Below the pieces are notes generated by a model that was given only the letters and a program-made list of their open reading frames with translations, was not told the DNA's origin and did no database searches. Positions 6,841 to 13,510 of a stretch of DNA of 14,256 bases are shown in pieces. Position 1 is the first letter of the stretch. Each line of letters starts with the position of its first letter. Source of the DNA: JBBQKP01 sp038326995 (lineage in GTDB: Bacteria; Planctomycetota; Phycisphaerae; Tepidisphaerales; Tepidisphaeraceae); NCBI GenBank assembly GCA_038326995.1, contig JBBQKP010000071.1, positions 1 to 14,256 on the forward strand. Reading direction: 5' to 3'. The translations under genes were made by a program, and so were the position numbers.

Positions 6841-9747
6841 ATGGACGAAATGGCAAAAAACAACAGAAGACGATCGAATCGATGCACGAAATTGTCCAGG
6901 TCGCATCGAATGGATGTGCTGGAGCAGCGTCGTCACTTCACGGCCGCGGGCGTGATCGATGCCACTTTTGGCAGTGGGCTGGGTTTTAGCGGGCAGGTCA
7001 CGGGCAGCACGACACTTCCGGATTCTGCAACGATCGTCAGGCCCGTCGTACGTTTTGCAGAAGGCACCATTGGCAACAAGATCATCGTGGCCGGGACGTG
7101 GGTTTGGCGAGACGAAAACGTTACGGGCGGGTTCATCGGTCGATATAATTCGAACGGCTCGCGTGATAGAACGTTCGGCAACGACGGTCTGCTGGTCGTG
7201 CCACTGGGTTCGGGTAGTGTGTCGCGTCAGACGGATTTTGCCTTTACGGTCGATTCGACAGGTAGGGCGTATATCGCGGATACGAGTTCTGACGCGGTGC
7301 GCGTGAGGCGAATCCGGTCGAGCGGGTCATTGGATAGTACGTTTGGCAATAACGGCGTATTGATAATTTCGACCGGCGGTCAGCCCGTCGCCAAGGCATT
7401 GTCGGTCGCGCCCGACGGCGCGATCTTCGTCGCCGCGGACGTCCGAGGCGTTGGCCCGAGCCAGAAGATTACGGTCGCAAAGTTCACCACATCGGGCTCG
7501 CTCTCGCTTGCATTCGGCAATTCAGGAGTCGCGACGATCGACCCGACGAGCCGCGACGATAGCGTCGTGGTGATGAAGGTGGATTCCACGGGTCGGCCGG
7601 TGCTAGGCGGCTTCACCACCGCCAGCAGCAATCGAACAAATTCTATGGTGCTGAGACTTACGAGTTCAGGCACGCTGGACAGGTCATTTAATAGCAACGG
7701 CATTAACGGCTTGTCGGTGAGTTCTAACAATGACCGCACGACCGATATCCGTGTCAGCGCTCGCGGCAGCGTCCTGGCTTTGGTTCGCAATGACTCGTCG
7801 CGCTCGACCCTCACCAGCGGCGGGGCGAATGCGGCACTGGTGTTTTACAGCGCGAGCGGGCGAATTGAATCGACCTTTGGCGTGAACGGCGTGCTCAACA
7901 CCAACGCGACCGCCAGCTGGTCGAATCTGCGCCATGAAGCCGTCTTTCGCCTCGGGCCCTCGCGTTCCTCAGGAGGGGTCGTCGAGGAACGCGTTGTCGC
8001 GGGTGAGAAAGTCTACGGCGTAGCGACCAGCGGTACGGCGACGCTCCGGGCGGATTCCCGGCAGCGCCTCGACGCCGGAACGACGTGGACAGACTTTCCC
8101 GCAATGGCCGTCCGTGGGAGCAGCATTCTGTTGGCGGGGGGTCAGGCGAACGGTCCAGTGAGCGGGGCGGCTGGAGGGGGAAATGACATCGGCAGTCAGA
8201 TCCGGGCCTACGGCTACACCAGCACTCTGGGTCGCGACAGTTCCTTCAACGCGAGCGGCGTCAACAACAATCTACTTACCTTCGGCCCTGCACAGAGCAA
8301 CGTCGAGGTCGGCGGCACGCTTCTGCTTTCGGGTGTCGCCGGCGACTCCCGCATCACGCGAAGATTTCGTCCGAACGGGTCGCTCGACGGCTCGCTCGAT
8401 ACCGACGGCCAGCTCATCACTAATTCTGTCTTTTCAACTAGTCTCACCAATATCGGCACGATCGTTCGCGGCGATGGTGGATTCTGGCTCTGGGCCGATG
8501 CGGCCCGAAGCGGAACCAACCTTATTCAGCGATACCAACTCAACGGACAGGTTGCAGGACCTTCTGTTGGTTCAAGCACCAATTCCTTGTTCGAGTCCGT
8601 CATCGGCGGCGACGTGGTGATGCGGTCGCCCGATCAGGTCGGCAATCTTCGCCTGGCGAGCATCGTCAACGACGCGGGCGGCGGGGCAAGCGGTATTCCT
8701 GACGGAGATCCAATTTTGGGCGCTGTCTTTCTCGCTCAGATCGCCGGCTCCAATGAACAGCTCTACGTGCAGGGCCGTGTTGCCAACCCACTTGACGGAT
8801 CGACGACTACGGCGGTCTATCGAATCCAAAACGGCGGCGATCTGAATAGCAGCTTCGCAGACAACGGCGTTCTTTTGGATTTTTCGCGAGAGATTCTGTT
8901 CGCCCAGGCGGACGCAAAACTTGTGCATCGATTTGACCTTTCGGGCCTTGCCAGGCTCACGCCCCAGGGAACGCCCGACATCACCTTCGGCAACAACGGT
9001 CTGGCCGCGGCGGGATTCAAGAATTTTGAGGTCGACCGGCTCGGCCGAATTCTGGCATGGAGTGTTCGTAACGACGGAGCGGTCACTCTCTTGCGGCTTG
9101 ATCCCGACGGCAAGCCCGACGTGACCTTCGACGGTGATGGCATCACGCAGTTCACTATTCCAGGCTCCATCGCGACTTCTCGCACCCGTTACGACGTGCT
9201 GATCGAACCCGACAATGACATTGTGTTCACGGCTCTGCTGGATGAATCGGCCGGGGCACGAAGCGTGCGGTGGTCCGCAACCCGCATTGGGGGAGGATCG
9301 CAGGTGCAGTTCCTCAACAACCAGACGCTCATGATTACGGGTTCGCCCGAAAATGATTCGATCAGCATCACCCTCAACAACAATGAGATCGTCGCGGAAA
9401 TCAACGGGCAAACGACCCGCGTGAGTGCGGCGGGTATCAACCGCGTGCGTGTAGCGAGCTTCGGGGGGAATGATTCGATCACCATCGACGCGGGAAGCGG
9501 CATCAGCGCATTCATCGACGCGGGCGACGGCAACGATACGCTCATAGGTGGCGCGGGGAATGACACCCTCATCGGCGGAAATGGTCGGGACTCAATTGAC
9601 GGCAGTAGCGGTAACGACCTGCTCTTAGCCAGGGATGACAGCGTCGATACCCTTGTCGGCGGTGGCGGTGACGACGTCGCAGAGGTCGATCGTGACGACG
9701 ATCAGAACATCCTCGACCAGTCCAGCGGCATCGACATTTTGCGATAG
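6841..9747 (+). CDS. secreted delta-60-repeat protein with RTX-like C-terminus
   Basis: The product has 968 residues. A basic N-terminus leads to 'MDVLEQRRHFTAAG' (24-37), the planctomycete-type motif found at the start of many exported proteins. At least eleven delta-60-type motifs follow (GSLDSTFGNNGVL and variants), beginning near bases 6949, 7155, 7321, 7495, 7669, 7858, 8226, 8377, 8834, 8968 and 9109; two wider gaps suggest decayed copies. Each is expected to be one blade of beta-propeller-like structure. Residues about 870-950 carry glycine/aspartate-rich RTX-like nonapeptides (GDGNDTLIG, GAGNDTLIG, GNGRDSIDG) that would bind calcium. Such proteins are extracellular; binding partner and role are unknown. 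The start at 6841 is uncertain because there is no room for a ribosome-binding site. Confidence 0.85.
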   Translation: MDEMAKNNRRRSNRCTKLSRSHRMDVLEQRRHFTAAGVIDATFGSGLGFSGQVTGSTTLPDSATIVRPVVRFAEGTIGNKIIVAGTWVWRDENVTGGFIGRYNSNGSRDRTFGNDGLLVVPLGSGSVSRQTDFAFTVDSTGRAYIADTSSDAVRVRRIRSSGSLDSTFGNNGVLIISTGGQPVAKALSVAPDGAIFVAADVRGVGPSQKITVAKFTTSGSLSLAFGNSGVATIDPTSRDDSVVVMKVDSTGRPVLGGFTTASSNRTNSMVLRLTSSGTLDRSFNSNGINGLSVSSNNDRTTDIRVSARGSVLALVRNDSSRSTLTSGGANAALVFYSASGRIESTFGVNGVLNTNATASWSNLRHEAVFRLGPSRSSGGVVEERVVAGEKVYGVATSGTATLRADSRQRLDAGTTWTDFPAMAVRGSSILLAGGQANGPVSGAAGGGNDIGSQIRAYGYTSTLGRDSSFNASGVNNNLLTFGPAQSNVEVGGTLLLSGVAGDSRITRRFRPNGSLDGSLDTDGQLITNSVFSTSLTNIGTIVRGDGGFWLWADAARSGTNLIQRYQLNGQVAGPSVGSSTNSLFESVIGGDVVMRSPDQVGNLRLASIVNDAGGGASGIPDGDPILGAVFLAQIAGSNEQLYVQGRVANPLDGSTTTAVYRIQNGGDLNSSFADNGVLLDFSREILFAQADAKLVHRFDLSGLARLTPQGTPDITFGNNGLAAAGFKNFEVDRLGRILAWSVRNDGAVTLLRLDPDGKPDVTFDGDGITQFTIPGSIATSRTRYDVLIEPDNDIVFTALLDESAGARSVRWSATRIGGGSQVQFLNNQTLMITGSPENDSISITLNNNEIVAEINGQTTRVSAAGINRVRVASFGGNDSITIDAGSGISAFIDAGDGNDTLIGGAGNDTLIGGNGRDSIDGSSGNDLLLARDDSVDTLVGGGGDDVAEVDRDDDQNILDQSSGIDILR

Positions 9748-10076
9748 TCGTTTCGTCGTACGTGAGTATCTTTAGCTATTTCGATTCGAATGACCTGTAT
9801 AACTGCACGGTTTCGCCGCGTTGTATCCCGGATAAAGCGGCCATGATTTGGCTCCCAATTTGATCTTGGACTTTTGTCTGCTTCACGTGAGGCCAACAAG
9901 ATTCTTTTAATTCAACGTCGCAATAACGAATTGTTATCTGACGCGCCAGGCCGCATGAACCTTTTGTCGGGAACAAATTCACCAGCATCGCCGATAAGAA
10001 TCGCGATTGAAATACTCGCGAAGACGTCATGTGATAGAGGCGGATGATTCCCGCGAGAGAGCTCGATGATTGTTGC
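9748..10076. other. intergenic stretch without a supported gene
   Basis: This part is AT-richer than its neighbours. A minus-strand frame at 9776-10030 (84 codons) resembles nothing known and has no clear start signal. A short inverted repeat ATAAC-GAATT-GTTAT lies at 9923-9937. No terminator with a T-tract was found behind the delta-60 gene. Confidence 0.4.
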
Positions 10077-10105
10077 TAAAGTCCGTTTTTTCCTGAAGCC
10101 GTAAA
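10077..10105 (+). promoter_or_regulatory. possible sigma28-like flagellar promoter
   Basis: TAAAGTCC (10077-10084) and GCCGTAAA (10098-10105) resemble the sigma28 boxes TAAAGTTT and GCCGATAA (six of eight bases each). The spacing is two bases longer than the usual 15 between TAAA and GCCG. It lies about 380 bases before the flagellin ATG. A competing sigma54-like GG-N10-GC pattern (TTGGTTC ... TCGCA) is at 10126-10142. Confidence 0.35.
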
Positions 10106-10109
10106 GATC

Positions 10110-10482
10110 TCAAGTGCCCCCCAATTTGGTTCCGATGTCGCATGTGAAGCCATACCGTTTTTCACGACGAAATCCGGCAGGGCTCAGCAGGATGAACCCC
10201 AAGCGACGTGTGGAACGCCACACACGGAACGAGAGGAGGTCACCCAGGTCCGCGACCGGACAACGCCCCCAGCGAAGAAGCCACGGGCCAAGTCCATGAA
10301 GGTATCAACGTGATCGTCAGGGATTCTCCCTTGAGCCCTGATGAAGAGATTAGAAGGGAGCGACCCTTCGAGATGGTGAAACCAGTCGTTCAACACCCAC
10401 CGGCCGCAAACCGGCAGCAACGATCGGATCACTAGCGACACAATTCGCATTCTCGACGGAAGTCAGAAGGAAACATACAAAC
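10110..10482 (+). promoter_or_regulatory. long structured leader of the flagellin gene
   Basis: No protein is supported here. Two adjacent stem-loops are visible: a 9-bp stem with one G-U pair (10314-10322 with 10336-10344) and GAAGGG-AGCGA-CCCTTC (10353-10369). Five ANGGA motifs occur (10224, 10319, 10355, 10456, 10467), against about one expected by chance in this length. The last one is part of the Shine-Dalgarno AGAAGGAA (10465-10472) of the flagellin gene. This is the pattern of CsrA-controlled leaders, but binding is only inferred. Confidence 0.4.
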
Positions 10483-11895
10483 ATGAGCAGAATAAACACC
10501 AACGTGAACTCGCTGATCGCTCAGCGTGTTCTCAACACCAACAACAGGGGACTTAACACCTCCCTCGAACGTCTCAGCACCGGTCTGCGGATTAACCGTG
10601 GCTCGGACAACCCCGCCGGTTTGATCGCCAGTGAGTCGCTCCGCGCCGAAAAAGCCGGTATCGGCAAGGCGATCGACAACGCAGAACGCGCCAGCAACCT
10701 CATCGGAACCGCCGAGGGTGGTCTGGGCGAAATCAGCAGCCTGCTGACCGAGCTGCAGGGCCTCACCACGGAAGCCGCCAACAGCGGTGCCCTGAGTGCC
10801 GACGAAATCAGCGCCAACCAGCTTCAGGTCGATTCGATCCTGGGCACCATCAACCGTCTGGCCAACAGCACCGAGTTCCAGGGCAGAAAATTGCTCAACG
10901 GTAATCTCGGGTACACCACCAGCGGCGTATCCTCGTCGTCCGTCGCCAATCTGCGTATCAACTCCGCCCGTCTACCCGACGGTGCCGCCCAGGCGATCTC
11001 GATCACCGTGACACAGAGCGCTCAAATCGCATCAGTCAACGGTGGTACGGCCGCCGTCGGTACGGGCGGCGTGACTCTCGAACTCACCGGGCTGGACGGG
11101 GCAGAGCAGCTCAGCTTCGGCTCTGGCGCTACGCTCAGCTCCATCCAGACCGCGGTCAACGCGATCAGAGAAACCACCGGCGTCTCCGCCACTTTCAGTG
11201 GCGCGAACCTGGTCTTCGGTTCAACAACCTTCGGCGAGGACTCATTCGTCACCGTCCGAGCCCTCTCCGGTAGCTTCAACAGCTTCACCAGCGGCGGCAC
11301 CACCGACAACGGTCGTGATGCCATCGTCAACGTCAACGGCGCCGTCGCCGACACCAACGGTCGAACCGTCAGCGTTCGTACCGGTGGGCTCGACGCGACC
11401 TTCGACCTCACCGACGCTTCCAACTCTGATACCTTCACCGTCAGCATCGGTGTCACCGGCGGTGGTGCCACCTTCAACCTCGGCGGTCGCGTCAACGAAG
11501 GAACCAAGAGATCCATCGGTATCAACGGCGTCACCACGGGCAACCTTGGCAACGGCACCGACGGCTTCCTCTCCTCGCTCGCTTCAGGTGGCACCAATGC
11601 ACTAAATGCCAACAACACCAACACCACTCAGAAGATCATCAGTGAGTCGATCAATCAGGTTTCGCAGCTTCGTGGTCGGCTCGGTGCCTTCCAGCGATAC
11701 GACATCGGCTCGACCGTGAACTCTCTGGGCGTCGCCTTCGAGAACATCAGTGCCGCCGAAAGTGCCATCCGCGACACCGACTTCGCCGCCGAAACCGCGA
11801 ACCTCACCAGGTCGCAGATTCTGTCCCAGGCCGCCTCAAGCGTCTTGAGCCAGGCCAACTCCGCACCTCAGGCCGCCCTGAGTCTGCTCCGGTAA
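10483..11895 (+). CDS. fliC: flagellin
   Basis: The product has 470 residues and is the filament subunit exported by the flagellar type III apparatus. The N-terminal D0/D1 part is classic: 'MSRINTNVNSLIAQRVL' and 'LSTGLRINRGSDNPAGL'. The C-terminal D1/D0 part reads 'LRGRLGAFQRYDIGSTVN', 'NISAAESAIRDTDFAAETA' and ends 'NSAPQAALSLLR'. The variable middle (about 150-385) is rich in Gly, Thr, Ser and Asn and includes a Flagellin_IN-like segment at about 185-270. The ATG is supported by AGAAGGAA ten bases upstream. The gene is monocistronic, with its own leader and terminator; no fliW, csrA or fliD is next to it in this window. Residues that in Salmonella flagellin contact TLR5 are replaced here (see findings). 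Confidence 0.96.
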   Translation: MSRINTNVNSLIAQRVLNTNNRGLNTSLERLSTGLRINRGSDNPAGLIASESLRAEKAGIGKAIDNAERASNLIGTAEGGLGEISSLLTELQGLTTEAANSGALSADEISANQLQVDSILGTINRLANSTEFQGRKLLNGNLGYTTSGVSSSSVANLRINSARLPDGAAQAISITVTQSAQIASVNGGTAAVGTGGVTLELTGLDGAEQLSFGSGATLSSIQTAVNAIRETTGVSATFSGANLVFGSTTFGEDSFVTVRALSGSFNSFTSGGTTDNGRDAIVNVNGAVADTNGRTVSVRTGGLDATFDLTDASNSDTFTVSIGVTGGGATFNLGGRVNEGTKRSIGINGVTTGNLGNGTDGFLSSLASGGTNALNANNTNTTQKIISESINQVSQLRGRLGAFQRYDIGSTVNSLGVAFENISAAESAIRDTDFAAETANLTRSQILSQAASSVLSQANSAPQAALSLLR

Positions 11896-11905
11896 GTCTT
11901 ACCGG
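11889..11905 (+). repeat. palindrome over the flagellin stop codon
   Basis: CCGGTAAG-T-CTTACCGG is a perfect 8-bp inverted repeat around one central base, and the flagellin TAA stop lies in its left arm. No T-tract follows. The rpmB stop codon in this window is also inside a perfect palindrome. Confidence 0.55.
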
Positions 11906-11995
11906 GCGCATCTGACGATCACACGTAGCCGGCGGAGCCGAGCCTCGTTCCAGATCGTGTGCCGCCCGACACGTCTGCCAATTGGTTCATCCCCT

Positions 11996-12025
11996 CCGAC
12001 CCCGGCGCTCACCCGCCGGGGTCGG
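11996..12025 (+). terminator. flagellin gene terminator hairpin
   Basis: A perfect 12-bp stem pairs CCGACCCCGGCG (11996-12007) with CGCCGGGGTCGG (12014-12025) over the loop CTCACC. The following TGCGTTTGATTT is moderately T-rich. It lies 100 bases after the flagellin stop. Confidence 0.75.
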
Positions 12026-12030
12026 TGCGT

Positions 12031-12100
12031 TTGATTTCCGCCCATTTCCGCCCATTTGCGCCGATTTGCGCTGCGCTTCCCCATTTCGCATCCATTTCGC
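12031..12100 (+). repeat. 10-bp-periodic ATTTCCG-type repeat
   Basis: The core ATTTCCG/ATTTGCG/ATTTCGC starts at 12034, 12044, 12054, 12064, 12083 and 12093, giving an almost exact 10-base period with one divergent unit. The first two units are identical (ATTTCCGCCC). It follows the flagellin terminator and codes for nothing recognisable. Confidence 0.65.
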
Positions 12101-12369
12101 ACGCTTTTACCAACCCTTTTCACGACTTTTTTGCCCCCATCCCTCGATCTAACTCACATTCACCACTCACCTTACGCCGTATCCTCTCACCCCGGTTCGG
12201 CCGAAATGCGCACATTTGAGTTCGCGTTTGTATTCCTCGACCCACATTTCCATCACACATTCCATTCGCGACTCGGCGCATCAGGGCCGGCGCGCGAACG
12301 TGAAGCGCATCCGATTTTCGACTTCGGTTGCCGTCACGCACCTTCAAATTAAACGAGCCGTGCACGTTA
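12101..12369. other. non-coding stretch, nothing recognised
   Basis: Overlapping open frames here give low-complexity, His/Pro/Ser/Phe-rich translations that look like chance. The sequence is rich in C and T on the plus strand. No promoter, hairpin or RNA gene stood out. Confidence 0.4.
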
Positions 12370-12423
12370 GTAAGCGGGTTCTAATAAGCCGGGTTCTGTA
12401 ACCGGGCACCCCTGACCAGGTCT
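12370..12423 (-). ncRNA. rnpB: RNase P RNA 3'-end-like fragment
   Basis: On the minus strand the 16-mer ACAGAACCCGGCTTAT (12399-12384) is identical, from memory, to the conserved region V near the 3' end of bacterial RNase P RNA. Just upstream, GAGACCTGGTCAGG is compatible with the 'AGAxxxATGRTC'-type sequence that usually precedes it. The remaining 300 or more bases of an RNase P RNA are absent: the sequence upstream on this strand soon becomes the antitoxin gene, and no conserved region I (GAGGAAAGTCC) was found. It is therefore best read as a 3' remnant, such as an integration site duplicate. A near repeat, AGAACCCGCTTA, follows directly (12382-12371). Confidence 0.5.
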
Positions 12424-12580
12424 CGCCAATCGGGATTCGCGGGCGCAGGTAAAGACCAGTTGATGAGCGGCTCGTGATCGCGGAGACGGCGATCGACGCC
12501 TTGAGCTAAGCGGCGATTCCGGTTTTGAACGCTTTCGATTCGTCGCCATCCGCGGTGCGATCAACGATGAGCAGCCTGGG

Positions 12581-12868
12581 CTATGCGAGCGAGAACTCAA
12601 TCCGCTTGCCAAGCAGGGTGGCAACTTTAGCCATCGTGTTGAGCGTGATCGAGGTGTTCGCCGGATCAAGCAGCCGATCAACATTCGAGCGGCTGGTTTT
12701 CAATCGCTTTGCCATCGCCGCCTTGGTGATTTTCTGCGAATGCATGGCTTTTTCCAGCTCTCGCGCGAGTTTGAACTTTATAGCACTGGCTCGACACTCT
12801 TCAAGCATCTCTTGGGATTCAAGAAAATCGTCGAAATTTGAGCCGATGTGTTTTTGCTTCTTGATCAT
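12581..12868 (-). CDS. higA: XRE-family antitoxin, HigA-like
   Basis: The product has 95 residues. A helix-turn-helix lies at about 46-68 ('KITKAAMAKRLKTSRSNVDRLLD'), preceded by 'HIGSNFDDFLESQEMLEE', the N-terminus common to antitoxins paired with Gp49-like HigB toxins. It should bind the toxin and repress the operon through its DNA-binding domain. Its ATG overlaps the toxin stop codon by four bases (ATGA), so translation is coupled. The toxin-first order is typical of higBA. Confidence 0.88.
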   Translation of the reverse strand: MIKKQKHIGSNFDDFLESQEMLEECRASAIKFKLARELEKAMHSQKITKAAMAKRLKTSRSNVDRLLDPANTSITLNTMAKVATLLGKRIEFSLA

Positions 12869-13217
12869 TCCCGTTGCTCCAATTGGTTTCGTCGCTTCCT
12901 CGCCACTTCCAACTCACGCTTCGCAGTCTTTTGCGTCTTCTTGATGAAGCCGTGTAGCAGAACCATCGTCTGTCCTTCGATGCAAAACAAAACTCTTCCG
13001 ATTCGATCATCCAACCTCGATCGCACTTCCCACAAGCCGCTGCCGAAACCATCGACCAACGGTTTGCCGATTGGCCAGCAGTATTGCACCTTGAGAATGT
13101 CCTCGCCGATCGTCTTTCGATCCGCTTTTGAAAGTGAAAGCAGCCACTCGCGGCAAGGCTCGCCCCACTCTCGGTTTGGAAAAACACGACGTTTAGTTTT
13201 TTCCTAACCTCGGACAT
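12865..13217 (-). pseudogene. higB: HigB-like (Gp49/RelE superfamily) toxin gene, frameshifted
   Basis: The main frame encodes 'CREWLLSLSKADRKTIGEDI', 'KVQYCWPIGKPLV', 'GLWEVRSRLDDRIGRVLF' and 'MVLLHGFIKKTQKTAKREL', the hallmark of Gp49-like HigB mRNA interferases. In that frame there is no ATG, GTG or TTG before a GTG at 13089, only an upstream TAG. The missing N-terminus, 'KKLNVVFFQTESG', is in another frame beginning at ATG 13217. The two frames meet at a run of four G (13166-13163): one extra base there would restore 'TESGxEPCREWL' and a 117-residue protein, the normal family length. So the gene has lost one base in a homopolymer, or the sequence has an error. A short 74-residue product from GTG 13089 is possible but would lack the first beta strand and helix. 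Confidence 0.8.
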
Positions 13218-13218
13218 A

Positions 13219-13247
13219 AATGTACCAAAAATGGTGCGTGCGGTCAA
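13219..13247 (-). promoter_or_regulatory. higBA promoter with possible operator
   Basis: On the minus strand TTGACC (13247-13242) and TACATT (13224-13219) are 17 bases apart, five and four of six consensus bases. Within the spacer, ACCA-N4-TGGT (13224-13235) is a small inverted repeat suited to autorepression by the antitoxin. The start would fall almost on the ATG at 13217, implying a nearly leaderless toxin message. Confidence 0.5.
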
Positions 13248-13510
13248 TCATGATGTTTCGTGGACTGAGCAAGAGCGATCATATCAATTGGAGGCCAATA
13301 AACCGATCTGAGAAACGAAACAGCGGCAGGCTATTTTCTGTAGTGCAACACCTAAGTGCATTTCTGTCGAATCTGCGCGTTCGATCGTCGTTGAAGCTTT
13401 GCCAGCTGCCAAGCGAAGTTTAGTTCGTCCGGCCCTGCGAATTCGCAACCGAGGCGATCGCCGATTGCTCAGCCATTGACGCCGCCGCCCCGCAAGTCGA
13501 TCTTGTCGAT

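Noticed and set aside
8572..9411. Minus-strand open frame of 279 codons inside the delta-60 gene
   Set aside because: It lies antisense to clear delta-60 repeats; the long frame results from the GC-rich codon use of the real gene.
9776..10030. Minus-strand open frame of 84 codons in the intergenic region
   Set aside because: No recognisable domain, no ribosome-binding site, and cysteine- and serine-rich composition like random sequence; kept as non-coding.
10114..10450. Short open frames on both strands in the flagellin leader
   Set aside because: No protein family likeness; the strong GAGGAGGT at 10233-10240 is not followed by a start codon at a usable distance.
12056..12352. Plus-strand open frames behind flagellin
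   Set aside because: Low-complexity translations rich in His, Phe, Pro and Ser that run through the periodic repeat; no start signal.
12367..12684. Minus-strand frame of 105 codons after the antitoxin gene
   Set aside because: It overlaps the antitoxin end in another frame and crosses the RNase P-like fragment; Arg/Ser/Pro-rich as expected from chance.
13191..13206. A-run (six A on the minus strand) as the site of programmed frameshifting in higB
   Set aside because: Fusing the frames there would lose the family residues 'VVFFQTESG'; the switch at the G run explains the protein alignment better.
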